From positions 9,672,001-9,736,000 of the forward strand of contig JAGUCH010000001.1 in the NCBI GenBank assembly GCA_019096065.1: DNA of 64,000 bases, read 5' to 3'. The position numbers were made by a program, and so were the translations under genes. This DNA is from Paracyclopina nana (Eukaryota > Arthropoda > Copepoda > Cyclopoida > Cyclopettidae). This document shows, one piece after another, positions 1-14,300 of the stretch (positions are counted from its first letter, which is position 1; the number at the start of each line of letters is the position of its first letter). The notes beneath the pieces were generated by a model that worked only from the letters and a program-made list of their open reading frames with translations, was not told the DNA's origin and did not search any database.

Positions 1-2450
1 AGCTGGCTAGCATTTTTTTATCGTGGGGGGGTCACGCTGTAGTTTTGTCCCCAATCCCTTCGCCAACTTATACGAGAGAAGTGGAAAGGAGCTCCGCAAC
101 TAGCCGACTTTTGCTCACGTAAGATATTGAAGACTATAATGTGAAATTGCGCTCCCAGATGATGAAGACGGAGGAAATTTTGTGAACAAGGTCAAAAGGT
201 TGTAGATGTCTAGAGAGACACTTTGATGGTTCCAGTCAAAAGAGGGAGATTTTTCAAAGACTCCTTCCACGCAACAGCATCATTCAGCATATGCAAAATG
301 CATGGAAGAAGACTCGCTGTGCATCAACGCTTAGTTTTCTTGGGAAAAGGTTCGTGGCAACAAGTTGCGCTTTTCCACTTTTCTTTCCTTTGCCTATCTA
401 ATCCTCAAGAGCCAGCCAGCCTGAGCTTCGTTTGAACCGGTCGTTGCCCGAGTTTGGAAGTATATGGCACTGAAATGCCATGTGATCGATGAAGCTAGTT
501 ATGTCTGAATTGTCACTCGTTATTGCTTTTGCCTAGACGCGTTGGCATTAATCTGACTTGCTCCAATTAGCATCAATTGCCCTCCCCTGAGGTTGCGTGA
601 GCGCTTGCATTTTTGCATGGATTCTGTTGCGCCGGGGCGTTTCCCGGCTGTTCGTTCGCGATTCAGCCTCGGGAAACGATCGAGGAAGTTTTGGCGTTGC
701 GTGCGGCAACAAGTAGCGTAATGCAATATGCCACTCGGGAAAGCCTTCTTTTTTTCCGGGCCAGGTTTCATTTTTCCGCTCCTCCTCGTCCTCCCTTGAA
801 GGCAGAGCCGGATCACGTGGCTAGCTGCCTTCCGGGTCGAGGTCGCGTGGCTGACCATCAACTGTCGAAGCGGCTCTTGCGCGAGCATTTGTCGAAATGC
901 GACGATGACACCAAGTCGGGGCTTCGTCGAACTCATCATCTGCGTTGTTTATTCAGCGGAAAAGGCCAAAGCCGTGCATCGCCGTGGAGGCCAGCGACGA
1001 GGCCGCCTTCCCTCCCTCCCTCCCTTCTCTCGCGGTATGGATTGATGCCGACAGAAAGAACGTGTTGCAGCCAGGCTCTTCTCCTTTCCCTCGCCTTCTC
1101 CCCGCTCCGCTTTGGCCACGCGCTCCTAGCCAAGCTTGCTCAGCCAGGGCCGGGAAGGAAGAAAGAAAGGAAGGAAGGAAAGGAACCTCACTTGGAACGC
1201 GTTTACCAGGGGTTGACTCGGGCGTTCTTTGAAGCGACGGAGATGCGAACAAGCGTGTTTCCCAGCCTCGAAGGTTCGCCAGGGGCGGAAGCGGGTTTTA
1301 TTCAGCCCCGATTTTAACTCGTTTGGAGTGGGAGGTGGCGGGCGGGCGCGCGTTGGGCATTTGGTGGTTTAAATGCTGGAGCGCGGCTGGGGAGCGGGTG
1401 GCGAGGCTGATGCGAGCGGCGCTTGCGTCGGTGGCTGGCGAGCGAGAGCAGCTCGGCCAAGCTTCGCTCCAGGAACGGAAAAGTCTGCGAGTCAGTCCAC
1501 TGGTGGGCGTTTGCCGAGTCGCACAGTTGCTCCGAGGAGAAGCAGATGTTGGCTTTCGCAAATGTCACCCATCGGTAAATGTCGAATTTCCAGCTGTTCA
1601 GTGCTTCATCCGAGAGTCCTGCCTTTGTCCGACCAACTAATCTCGTTTCGCTTTGCGCCTGCACTTTCGCTGATACCTGAGACAAAATGACGAGACCGAA
1701 GGTGAGCAAAGGTTCAGGTGCGTAAGCGAGCGAGGCCATCAACCGCCGTCGACGGACCCGGGATCCCGCATTTTTGTACCCCAGTGATTTTCAGTGCCAA
1801 GTGTGTTGAACCCACGAGACCGTAATAAAAAGGCCCCGCGGATCATAAGTGTCTTTGCCACCACGCGTTTCATTCTCTTCCATGCGGCTAGATAGGCCTT
1901 CTTCTTCTTCTTCTTCCACCTTGACCCGCATCCTCCATATGGCGGACGATGACGGCAATATGGCAAAAGGAAAGCCTCGTCGTTTCGCCCCTTTTTCGAG
2001 CGAACGGCGGCGTTGGCCGCAAGATCCTCGGCGAGGACCGTTCCCGTTAGTGCGTTCGGAGCGCGAAAACTCCCCCTTGGTTCTCCGGAGGAAAAGGTCG
2101 CAATTGATTATTCAAAGCGTTGTCGGCTTTGAAATAATTTTGTTTGAGCGGCTGTCACCGCTTACAGTGCGCGCGGTAGACCCAATTATCGGTGAGCTGT
2201 CAAGGGTGTTGCTGCGTTTCGAACGAACGCAGTCTCGCGGAAATGTAGCGTGTAGGTGCCATAATTCGGACTTGTTCCTTTTATGACGCTCATCCTCCGA
2301 GTGCGTTGCACGGCGCGCAAAAAGGTCGTAAAAATGTCCCACTCTATTAAAAAAAAATGCGGAGATGACGAGTTTTTGGAAAGTTGGCCCGAGCGCAGTA
2401 ATTAGAACGTTTTCTCTCCACGCCTGCATTAGGTTTGCTGACAAGGCAAA
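1..2450. other. GC-rich block without a supported gene
   Basis: From about 600 to 2300 this stretch is clearly richer in G+C and CpG than the following 12 kb. It also has pyrimidine and purine tracts (about 1010-1030 and 1141-1185) and a TTC microsatellite at 1898-1916. Long open frames here, such as one of about 234 codons on the + strand from 613, have low-complexity translations, overlap open frames on the other strand and show no recognisable domain, so I do not call them. The block may hold the promoter and 5' noncoding exon of the FNDC3 gene that starts coding at 14301, but I cannot place a transcription start or exon. Confidence 0.3.
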
Positions 2451-3044
2451 GTGGCTGATTTTTCATTGTGACAAAACGAGAATTTTTATCAGCATTGTTG
2501 TACAAAGTACAATGGGCCATTTAGCCGCAACTTGAAATAACTAGACATTTTTGGCTCCCTCAATGGAAGTTGTCACTCTTTTTGCCATCTAGGAGGCAGC
2601 AGGTGATGGGAGGCTTAATTTTGATCGGTCACTAGTTGCGCCAGGAGAGACTTCCATTATTGCGAAAGGGTTTAGCATTGTGTGTTAATGCGGCGCTAGT
2701 TTATGCCATTACTTCCTCAGGTCATTAAGCACTCGAAAACTGCCATCAGCACGTTCGCAATTCGAGTCCAGCAAATTCATTAGATATGTCTGCTAGACCT
2801 GCAACGCCATAACCTACAATATCGAGCTCGTTTTGTGCAATTTCTAAAGTGCACTCCTACTCACTCTCACTATTTGCAATCGCGGCTTAAACCAAAAAAT
2901 CAATTCCGTTTGCATGCTGACAGCTTATGAGTGGAAAAACTCCGAATTTGCCTGTTCCACAATCGCAGGAAGCTGTGCGTAAGGCAGGCAAACAGCATGA
3001 CTTAGTGCCTCGAAAAATGCGCCCAATGCAACACGGCCTTCAAT

Positions 3045-3196
3045 GGGGTTCTAGAAATTCCTCCGCGACTTCGTAGCACTTTGTTATAGAGTAACCCATA
3101 CGGAAAATCAGCTGTGCTCATTTGGAACACTTTAGTCGGTGAAAATCCCCCAACAACTGTTCAAATGAGGTCGCGGAGGAATTTTTAGAACCCCAG
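3045..3196. mobile_element. MITE with 27-bp inverted ends
   Basis: The left arm at 3045-3071 starts GGGGTTCTAGAAATTCCTCC. The reverse complement of the right arm, ending near 3194, starts GGGGTTCTAAAAATTCCTCC. The element is flanked by CCTTCAAT (3037-3044) and CCTTTAAT (3197-3204), an 8-bp near-duplication with one mismatch, as expected of hAT-type insertion. No transposase is encoded. The exact right boundary is uncertain by two bases. Confidence 0.65.
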
Positions 3197-6100
3197 CCTT
3201 TAATAGTGCCAACAGTGGAGAAAAACTTCTGCTGAACTCGTTAACTGAGCTCGCCTCAGCTGATTCTGTTTTTGTTCCGCTTTTACCTTGACGCTACCCG
3301 AGATTAACCGGCTGGAATTGCGCGCGTATCTTTTCACAGGCCTGATAATAATAGGTGGTGAACTCCACCCTCGTTTCGCTTGGGATGAGAACCGCTCTTT
3401 TTGGTTTTGTTGTTACCACCATAGAGTGATGACAATTCTCTTCTGTTTTTCCTGCCAGTCACCTCATTAATTAACCAAACGTGACATCCACATTCAAATT
3501 TTCACTTTTCAACATGTTTGCATGGGCTGGCATAAATCAACATGCCAAAAAAGCCGAAATGTCACGTTGGCAAACGCATCGACCCATCCGTGCTAAAACG
3601 CGTCCAAAATCCATTTGCTTGGAGTGTTGCTATAGGTCACCACGAGCAACAATGCCCGTTCACTTTTTCGTCATTGCAATATTTTGCGGTCTATGCACGA
3701 GGCTGCATGGTGGCAGTGTGCGATACTTTCTCGACAGCTAGCTGCCTACCACCAGCTCCGGCACAAAGACGACGACGATGATGATGTCGCAGATGCCATA
3801 GACTTGATGTGACATTGTGTGGGAAGCTGCAGGGCACAAAATGTTAGACTCACAACTCTGTCTGTTTGGTTTTAGCCCTGAAATCCAATTCTCTCTGTCT
3901 ACTTTTGAGAGGAGGAGAAAGTAAAGCCACTTTTACAATTAGACTCCGTGTTACCCTTCTTTTTTGCATGTGGCCTTTTAGCCCGATTCACGATGTGTGA
4001 GTCACGACGCGGGAGTGGAAAAGCTTCTTCGTGCACTCAGCAAAATCACTCGGATCATTGCCGAGCATATCCCTTCATGACTGAACATCTTCATCTCGAG
4101 CTCCTTTGACCCCTAACCTGGTCTTAATTTGCATTTTATGCTAATGCGGACACCAAACGCTCCCGATTTCGGCTTGAAAAACAACGCCAAGCAGCAACTG
4201 GCATGGATTAAAAACCTGATCGAGGTTGAGTTCACAAAACAAAGACCAATTTGAAAAGTTGATGGGCTTTTTAAAATGGTAAGAGGAACTCTTTAACAGC
4301 TGCTCCATCATAGGATAGTTCTTGGAAAACAAGAGTGAATTTGACCAACTTGTTGTAGTAGCGCAGCGCAACAACACCTGCATCAGCTTATTTAAAGGCG
4401 TGTAAGATGAGAAGCTTAGAAACCTTGATGGATTTTTTTCTTCTTCATCCTGTTGCTGAAAATTGGGCACAAAGGGTGTTGACCGTCACGCTGTGCTTTT
4501 TTTAATCTTGGCAAAAAAGAAGAAGAAATCACCATCAATTTCTTGTGTAATTTTCTGCTTTGTAATCTTTCCGGGAATGATCTCGATTTTGGACACGCTC
4601 ACCAGAGCACCAGCATCATAGTATATCGCAGCGCCAAATAAAGCGCACTTTTCGGCGAAAAACAAGTTCGCACTATTATTACTGCATTCTGGTGTTTAAG
4701 AGCGGTGCCGAAAAACTGGCGCACCGAAATTAATATGAAGAATTCCTGCATGCAATTCTTGTACCAGGAAAGATCGTGTCACCTCAATTCTGGCTAAAAG
4801 GGAAAACCTCCTCACGCATATGTGCAACCGTCGAGTTGTTGCCTACTTTCAATTGAGACGAGGATTGGAATGATCTCTGGCGCTGGAAGCAATAAATATT
4901 TTGATGGTACATTTGCTGAAGAGTGTTGAGTTACAGGAGGCCATAAAGTTAGTGCCGGGCTCTTGTAGCATTAAAAACCTGACCTGAAATCAACACCTTA
5001 TTATGAAGTACCTGAAATTTGACACACTCCTATGTACACTCACAGCACACACGCACATAGCTTATGAGTCATCAAGAAGAAGTTTTAAACAAAATCATGG
5101 AAGGAGCAGCGCCGCAGCAAATGTTATAACCCCAAAGTAGATCAGTTTACACAATCTCTCAAGCAAATTGCAGCTGAAAATCCTCTTATGCCCAGACATG
5201 AACTTCCAGGTCCGAAAATATACAAAATTCTGTAGCAGCAGTAGGGGAAAAATTCCCAAACTTCTTTTGACAGGAGCACGTTGAGTTTTTCATTAAATTC
5301 TCGTCAAAAATAAATTTTGAGGATGAAATCTGCTCTTTGATCATCTCTAGCGGGGGGAAATGGCGAATTTATCATCTAGAATTAATCACTTTATCCGAGC
5401 TTAGGAAAATTCATGCGCAGAGCGTGCTGCTTTTCAAGTTTCATTGGTTTGCCTTCGTTACTCTGCTGGCAGCAGGAGAATGCGCATGAAGAGGATTATT
5501 GAAGACGTTAGCTGCTGCTTTTTGGCCTCTTTTCGTCAATCCAAGTGGGATTTAGAGTTGAAAGCGGCATTGGCCCTAAAAAATACCCTCGAGCCCAATC
5601 TTACGCGACTGAGTAAGCAAACTCAAGTTTAGGACCTGACGAAAGGACCTTAAGGAGGAAAAGTGGGGATCTTGAGCCAAATGGCAAAACTTTTGCCACT
5701 ACTGCTGGCCCCTTTCACACCTAATGGCTCCAAAAATTGAACCTCACAGATCAATGATGTCGGTGCTGCAGCAGAGAATCGTGGACAGTCTGCTTGGCTG
5801 GCGCTCATTCAGCTCCGTGATTCATGCTGAAAAAATGATGTCTCATTGAAAAATCAACTGTGTCGTCATCCACAGTTTCGAGAACTATTCGCATTTTTGC
5901 ACCTAGCCCCTGCTCGCATGTTTTTACGCCCGTTTCACGATTTGATATTGGGGCCACAATAATAAAAAAAATAATCTCACCTCTTTGTTCGACATCGAAG
6001 TCGTATTTTATGATCTGATGATTGAATGAGGATGATGATCGCGCAGCAGATTCGTGACCCGGGGTTTTCTTTTAATGGTGCTCTGATGTCGATCAGACAT

Positions 6101-9100
6101 TTGCGTGCTCGCACGTTTTTTCCTACCTTTCTTCCTCCGAGATCAAATATGATGAGATTGCAAAAAACCTCTTTCCAGTGACGCAAACGAATCGTACGAA
6201 CCGATGGCAGATTTGGGTAAATTTTGAGCGCTAAGTGTGGCAATTGATCCAGTTTGTTTGGCAAGCACTACCTTGGTACCAACTTGTCCTAACTTCTAAT
6301 TGTCTTGGCCATGCAGCTTCGGTGTGGCAGCAGCAAACTTTGTAATTGAGCTGTTAGCATTGTGCAATACAATTCCAGATTTTTCAGCAGCAGCAGCAGC
6401 AGTTGTGCATTTTCTACGAGCAACAGTCAACTTATGTGCGGTGCATAAAACAAAGAGGAGAAGAGGCTAGAAAGAGTTTGAAATGCATTTGCGCTAGCTG
6501 CTTATTCCTCCCCGTTGCACATCAGGATTTCACTTATGGCTTTGGAAAATGATGATATTGTGCAGAACTCCAACTTGGGTCGCAGTCACCAAGCTCGAAA
6601 ATCACATCGCGAGAACGCTCCTTGCTGCGATGTGAGGCAGTTCTTGGATGCAGAACTTGCCTCACTTTTTAGCTTTCTTTGCCCACAGTGCCAAAATTAG
6701 CATGATCTGTCACGGATTTGAGGTTAGATGGCGTGATGAATAAGTTGGATCGATATTGGCCTATACGGATATCCAGTCAGCCGACATAATATGAGCGAGG
6801 GCTTAAAAAAAAGCTGCAGAGTAGTGAGAATGATATTAATGGATGAGTTCCCAATGTTGGCAGAGAGGAAAAACCTTAGAAAAGTTTGACAGGGAAAATG
6901 AGATCGTGTGTGTGGGGGGAAGTGTCGGAAATTTTCTAATTGGGCCAATTAGAACCAGCCAATTATTTCAATATAGACGCAACTTCCGACTCCATGCATA
7001 AAGTGCCTCAGTTGCGGACAGGAATAAAGGCTATGAAGGAGCCTGCTAAAATGAGCTAATCAGCTTATGCAAACAAGAAAGTATTCATTAACGTTCCATG
7101 TGCCTTTTGGCCATGTCAGCAATTACGCGGGCAGAGCAATGATGTTTCATGGAAACATGACACAGTCCAATTTGCGTTACACTTGTGAGAATCTCAATTA
7201 AGGCGCTTTTTCAATCCCCAGGCACACACTGTGTGTATGTATTTTTAACCTCGCAAGAAGACCAGCATAAAAATCTTTGCATGATGAAGCTTTAGCCTCG
7301 AATATATCGCACTTTACGACTTGCTCGCGTATTATAAGTGCTGGCACTAGATTTATGATCATATGCACGAACTTACCTGACACACAGTAGGTACGAGCAT
7401 TCATAAAAATCATTAATGCTTGGCGGCTGAGGCACTGGCAAAAACGAGTAACTAGTTTCATTCGTTACATCAGATAAATAGAGGAGAAAATTTTAAGAGC
7501 TGCTTAAGTGAAAACTGGGCCATTTAAGAAATCAGCTGACGCGCGCCCGAGCAGCTCGCACGGATGAGATAAAACCGATTTCTGTTGGCATGGGTGGCTG
7601 TCATAAAAAGGCGGCCTCTTGTCTTTTATGATGTTGGTTCAAGTAAGATATTGCAACCCTAAATGGAACTCATGAATGTCGATCCATTTATGAGCTATCT
7701 GTAACGTTTACTTCTCTATATCTGATCGAGGGGAATCGAGATCAAAGCGTGTGCATAGCAAAGCTTAAGCCAACAAAATTTTTGCACAACTCGCTACTCC
7801 TGGGAAAGTGCATAGTATTTCACAGGAAGAAAACTCGTTAAAACAAGCTCATTTTTCGTGGATTGCTTCAACTCATGCTGTAAGAGAGATGATGTGATTC
7901 AGATGCATAGTACATGCTGCACAACTGTGTAGCTGGAGTGGCTCGCTTAGAACATGTTATTTTTGCCTCGTAGGCATCGTTGTGTGATGCATGCTGGCTC
8001 ACTCCACGGCCCTGATACATTTTCCCTCGGAAATTCGGAGCGGAGTGCGGGTGAAAAAGTGATGGAGGGCTTGCAGCAAATTGAATTTGGCATGATTTTT
8101 CAAATTTGTTGAACAGCCGTGGCAAGGACCAGAAGAACAGAGAAAGGAGAAAGCCTTGCCTTGCTTGCCTTGGTTGGCAATAAATCAATACTCTCTTAGT
8201 AGATGGGAGGCTCTGCACAATTTTTGGCTCTTGCTCATGAGGGCGCCATACATCATCATCGCGGCGGACATACTCTGAGATGAGTTTTCAAACTACAGGA
8301 TTTCTGTCTGGATATGTTTATGCTCTCCGCAAGGCAGCAGCTTGGGGCTGCTGATCGTGTCTTCTGGCCAAGTGAGGTTTAAACAACGTCGACTTCTGGA
8401 TCAAATCAGCTCTGTATATTGATTTTACCTTGCTTTCTCCTCCCTGAAATCTTGCTTATTATTGCAGTCTTCAATGATGGGCCCTAGAGAAGGCGAGAAA
8501 GTTTGTCATGGATTGAAATTATTTTGTAGTTCATTGCTGCTGATTTGAAATGCATGAGCCAGCCACCTGTTGTCTCTCGAGACATCGCTGGCAAGCTACG
8601 GCGAATTTTCATTTTGTCATCTCTCTTCATTTTCTCCATCATCATTGCTGCTGCTGACGATGACGACAGCGAGGAAGATTATTTTGACATGACTGATCCC
8701 CAGCAAAGCCTTTTGAAGGCTACCTCCAATCTTTAATCGCCCTCTCTGCCAAAGAGAAAATCAATCGGCCCTGTGACATTTTCATGATCACTAAGTAGAG
8801 TCTGGCATGCTACATAATAGGAATAAGTAATAAATAGCGCATAAATTAATTGCACTCTGTTGCTGCTGCGTTCGTCGTCGTCGTCGTCGTCGTCTACCAT
8901 GTGACCTGCTTTCCTTTCGAGCTGAGAGAGAGAGAGAGTAGAGTAATTGTACTTACAGCAATTACACCATGTGCCTTCGGGGGAGATAGGCTTCTTTGTG
9001 CCATTGTTAATAGCAACAAATGGACTCTTGTGGTGGCAGCCCATGAAATTCTTATTATCCAGCTTTCCATATTGATCATATTCTGCGTATTGATCATCAA

Positions 9101-10835
9101 GAACATGGCGAGTGTGCAATTGATTTTCTCGTCGAGGAGGGCCAGCCTTCGAAAGGCTGCCTGCCATATCTAGTCATGTGCATGCTTTTTCTTCATCCGT
9201 AGCCCGATTCCAACAAGGAAAATCAGCAAAGACTTTAGCATGCGGTTCCTGCTGGCTCACGCTCTCAGCTACATCATACTATTATACTCTACTTATTTTT
9301 GGGCATTGTTTTACTTCGACCATTAGCGCCGAGAATGATTCTTGCCCATGCAAAGATCACGAATCTAGATTGCTCTAACCTTTTTCCACATAAAATTCCT
9401 CGAGATTAATGACCATTTTCACATGCTGCGTGTTCTCTATCGCACAGTGGGCTCTACGGTGTAAATTGACTAACATCCCACTGGGAGATGATGCACACTG
9501 GTAATATGGCCTCAGTTTTCATGAATGCAATTCAATGCTCGCAGTCACGATTGCCCATGCATGCGACTAGGCCTGCCTTACTTTTTTCAGCAAACAAAAA
9601 TTATGGAGCTCCTTGTGGCCATTTCACTCTGGCGCAGATCTCGACGAGTTCGACCCTAAAAGCCTTTTTCGGCCGCATAAAACTCGTGCTGTTGCAGCTT
9701 AATGACTGTCGTAGTCTCTACCCCATAGAGGGAGCTTGATGACAAGACCTCAATTGCAAATGTACCATTTGGAAGCTAGGGTTTACACCCACATGCCAAA
9801 ATATTTTAGCCGTCGTGTCCCATCGCCTCGGTTCCTCGGTGTCGCTTCTTTTGACTTTTTCAATGTTGTCTGGAAATGCTACGAACTCGGATTCTTTTCA
9901 GCAGTGATACCAGTCGACTTGTAGCATGGTGCTTCATTGATGGGACTCAGCCATTGTGACGTGACTCATTTGGCTTTTGGGAAAAGCATTCCGAGTTTAA
10001 AAGATCATTATTCATTTCCATCGCAAATGTTATTCATAGCAAGTAGCGGCTTTTTGTTTGCTTTGTTTCCAACCCAGAAAAAAATACCTTACATAATGCT
10101 CAGCATGGTTGGGAGTTGACAAAAAGTCAAGCATCTTTTTCGCAACTTGAACTTTTGCCACTTTAAAAATCGAGGCCCACTCCCTTCATTATCGATTCGC
10201 ATGTTGCTCCATCCACGAGAATCGATTACGACCGTGGCCTGTCCATTATGAAATCGCCAAATGAGACTTAGCTTAAGCGCATTTTCCCCACTGTGCTGTG
10301 TGAACTGTGGCACTTCATGCATGTTGCGCTAACATCCGGCATCATTGCAAATGTTCTCCTCCTCACATCCTAGACACACACTCACAAAACAGTAGTTCAG
10401 GCCCAGCTCATCTGCTGCCCTGGGAAAATTGCCGTGTTGGTGCACTGGCACATGACTCGGCGCAGTGCACAGTTCGCTTGACATAGTGTTCCACTCGTTG
10501 ATCACATCACGATGATGCGTACTTTTCGCTCCATTTTAAAGCTTTTCCTGTGCGATTGCAATTCGAACCGGCACAGAGATTCCGGGGTAGAGCCGCCGAA
10601 AAACGCTTCACTGTGTGCTTTAAATAAATCATTCAACCTAGATGTACCTTTTCAACAGTGCCCTCGTGTGCATGCTCAGGCTTGCCTTTTGTGCTCTGAA
10701 GATGAAGTGACAATATTCTGCAAATTCCAGCACAAGCAATCGAACTTGTCCACAGCCCGGTTCCGACGACAAAAATAAGTGTAAGCTAGACCAGTAGCTT
10801 ACCAGTGCTGTTGAGCCAGCAGGGACCATGCTAAA

Positions 10836-10989
10836 AGCCCGGTTTCAACACGGGATATCAGCATAGTGCAGTGCGGTAAACCAGTTAAGTCAGGTCGAGC
10901 TGAGCGCGCGAGCTAGCTGTGACCTGACTATGCTAAAAAGTCAAGTTACGTCTCCTGACTATGCTGATTTACCATGTTGGAACCGGGCT
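10836..10989. mobile_element. 154-bp palindromic MITE, copy 1
   Basis: The element begins AGCCCGGTTTCAACACGGGA and ends with the inverted counterpart TTGGAACCGGGCT. It also carries internal inverted copies of a CAGTTAAGTCAGG-like motif and TGACTATGCTGA. A second copy of exactly the same length and nearly the same sequence lies at 50153-50306, and an end fragment lies at 52223-52265. The flanks share AAA, which fits a 3-bp target-site duplication but is too short to prove one. It has no coding capacity. Confidence 0.85.
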
Positions 10990-13900
10990 AAAAGTTGGAG
11001 TTGGGTGTATTCACTGTACTGATTTTTGATGTTGGATCCGGGCTGATGCTCTGTTCACTTGCAAACTCCTTAAGGAATAGGAGCGCTACATTCCTTTTCC
11101 CAGCTGTGTCATGTTGGGTCTAAAAATTATGGGATTTTCATCCAGTAAGTCATGCTGGCAATATAATGTTGTTTGTCCAAACTTTATGTTTGTTCTGGGG
11201 AATGGATGATGTTGCTTGCTGAAAGGGTTCCTTGTTAGCTCAAGTATATTAGATGACCGAATAATGTTTTATGTTTTCACAAAATGCCATGCTCTAGATG
11301 GATGGTGGCCAAAGTATTGGTATTTTGCATTGGTAGTAATTTAGTACAATTTGCCATCAACTGGCTTGTTGACTTTTGGGTTGTCATGTGGCAATTGCTA
11401 CTTTTTCTTCCGCAGGTTATATCTCAAGAATAATTGGGTTTCATTGAATTGCACGTTGTGGGCAAATGTCTCACATTTGAAAACTTGGCGTAGCCGCCGA
11501 GCTTGCTAAACAGTTGTTGCATGTTTTTTGCTGAGAAATTGCTTCTGAAGGAAAAGCAATTTGTCTCTCGAGGGACCTCCATTTTCTGGGGGGCTTCTTT
11601 GCATCCCAATTTTTGGGCAATCTGATCAAATGTTGGAAAAAGCCCGTGAGAAATGGCTCGACCATTTTCCATTAGTAGCAACCACTTTGAGGCCATTAGA
11701 GTGACTCTCTCGCTCGCTTTGCACGACTCCAATGAGGACCCATTTTCCCTCAACATAGTAGAATGCCCCTTTTCAGACACTGTAGGAAATGCTCATTGAA
11801 AAGGATTAAAAGATTCAGCAAAATTGTTGTTTTCGAAAGCAGTCTCGGCTAAATGGCGAGATTGCATCTGATGACTTGACGGAGGCCAGTCTAGACTAGC
11901 TAGAAGCATGCGGTACTCTGATTATAAGAAAATACCTATATATGGCTCTTTAGTTTTGTTCCACGTCAATCCAGCGAGCGAACTTAATTGAAACAGCTGC
12001 CTCGGTGAGATAGAAAAGTCTTCTTAATAGAAATGGGGGGCGGACAAAATAGTGAAGGAAGTCCTCGTCGTAGCTCTATAAATTATTATAGCCCTCGGAC
12101 TGTCGATGCCTCGAAAGCAGAGAAGGGAGACGCAATTTGTTTTGGGTGAGCACCGCAGAGAAAAAGTCGACTTGTTGATTCAGTACTACTACTCTTGAAA
12201 ATTAGATTCCCTTTTTTATCACTCGATCGCGCTATTGTGCTCTCGACGCGCGATAAGAAGGGAAGCGGATATTTGGATAGTTAACCTTATCTCTTCGATG
12301 CGGCTTCTGCTCAATCCAATCAGTGTGATTGAATGAAGCGCAACAATCTAGTTCTTCTTTTAGGGGTAAATCGAGCACAATGCCTATTTCTCCCTGCCAT
12401 GGCCATTGAATGGACATTGCCGGCAACGATTTAGACTCGATTTACTTAATTGAAACGGGGAAAGCACTTTTGCTGCGGCCTGCTTTTTCGCATTCAAAAA
12501 CTTTATCCCTTCTTCGTTTCTGCTACTCCGTAATGGCTGGAATTAGCACGGTTGGTCGGGCAGCTTCCGCCTGATTGAGCTTCTTGATGTGCTGCTAGTT
12601 TACTCAAGCTTAATTCAATGAATTTAGTGCGCAAGCAGAGCTTTATCTTATCAGGGTCGTAATTCTCCTGCCAGCAAATGGCCAACGCTGGAAATAACTG
12701 CCGCGCGAATTCGATTCTTCCACCGACCACATCCTCGAGTTAAAAATTGTGTGCAGATAAAGTACTCAATTCGTTATTCGACTCAGCTGCGACACTTCTT
12801 CGAAGGGAAATGACTGAGATACGAATGCAGTATTTGAAACATTATTCTATGAATAAGTGAAATTGTTCCTACCACTTGGCAGAGAGTACGTTTGATTAGA
12901 AGCCAAATTAATAGGAGTCGAGCGCGGCAAATTTACTCGAAGCCTACGACTTGGTCTTATCCATGACTTGCATCAGTTTTGGAAGCGGAAACGGCTCAAA
13001 GATCATCTCACGAGACAGCAACTTTTCTCCTCCCAGCACAATTATCTCCATTTTTCTTCCTCTTTGCTTGGTCGTCTTCAATTATGTTCACCCCTAACTC
13101 CGGTGTAAAAAGGTGCCAAGGCAGCTCGAGACGAGCATTTATCTCGCTCGTTTCCCATCACGCTCGTCTGCGAAATAAGTAACGCCGAGAGGACTTTTCA
13201 TGGATCCGTTCGGAATTATCATTTTTTCCATCCTGAAAATGCCCATTCATCTGTTATTGTCGCCCCCTAGCCCGGCCGCGAGGGGGAAGCGTCTGTCCCC
13301 GCGAATACTTTTGCTCATCAAATGCCTCTGAACATGACATAAATTCTTCATCATATTAGATGTGTAATGTGCTCCAGATAGAGGAGGAGAAGAAGACGTT
13401 ATTGATGATTCCCTTGAAAGAAGAATGTTAGCCTTTTTATGCTCTAGCCCGTTCTCATTTCGGAGAAAACTGATAGCAAGCAGGGCATGCTGGCCGAGAT
13501 TCTAGTTACTACGGAATGAACATTTCGTTTAATTACGCCAAACAATAAGTCAGCAGAACAGTCTTGATTTGCTTAACTCCAAGCATTGCCTATGCTTAGC
13601 TCTTTCTAGAACACGAGAACGGCCTTCTGATACGAAAACCAAAGTTTTCCCTTTCCGTCCTAACTTGCTTTCTAATCCATCTCTAAAGACTGCCACAGCA
13701 GGACGAAATTTCGGTCCTAGGTTTTTTGGCTCTAGCTCCATAAATACTCGGGAAAGGACTTCTTCAGTGGAAGGTTCTGTTCATCCATGAACTCTACTCC
13801 TTTTCAAAACGCATAACTATTACGGGAAAACCACTGACATTAGCGCAGTTACGCAGTTCTCGTCATCCAAGGCAAAAAGTTGAACTGTCAAGCCATTCTC

Positions 13901-14300
13901 TAATTGTCCAAGACCTCATGAATGGAAGATGAGAAATGTAGTAGACCAGCTGTCCTTAATAAATCATATTAGTGGCGTGGAGTAAGAGAGATACAGCCGG
14001 AAAATTTTCCGCCGTGAGCATGTCAAAAATTGAAAGCACTTCTTCTAGCTTTTACCTCCCGAGAGAAAATGGCAGAGGATTTTGTTCTCGTAATTTGTCA
14101 CATGTCAACCACACACACACACACTATTGTAGTTAGGTATAGCTGGCAGAAAATAAACTGAAATATGGGATTTCAGGCATAACAAGGTCCCTAAGGGGAA
14201 CGAAAATGTAATTTTCAAAGGTCGTTTATTGCCTGCTGAATACATCCACTTAAACTAACAGCGGCCACGTTTCAGTCGACCCTAGTCAACAAAAGTTTTG

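Larger units (their letters stand above)
2451..14275. other. gene-free AT-rich DNA, probable 5' intron or intergenic
   Basis: I see no coding exon with domain content or paired splice sites in this stretch. It contains two short transposon-like elements (3045-3196 and 10836-10989, listed separately) and microsatellites: CAG repeats at about 6385-6402, TCG repeats at about 8872-8894, AG repeats at about 8923-8938 and AC repeats at 14110-14124. If the FNDC3 transcript begins in the GC-rich block to the left, this is its first intron; that is inference. Confidence 0.4.

Noticed and set aside
613..1317. 234-codon open frame in the GC-rich left block
   Set aside because: Low-complexity translation, several overlapping frames on both strands, no domain, and no upstream or downstream splice logic.
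1687..1701. ATGACGAGACCGAAG followed by GTGAGC as first coding exon of FNDC3
   Set aside because: Joined to the acceptor at 14276 it reads out of the FNDC3 frame and meets a stop.
8850..9173. Possible coding region around the TCG microsatellite
   Set aside because: Valine run is the translation of the microsatellite; no domain, and an overlapping frame on the other strand.
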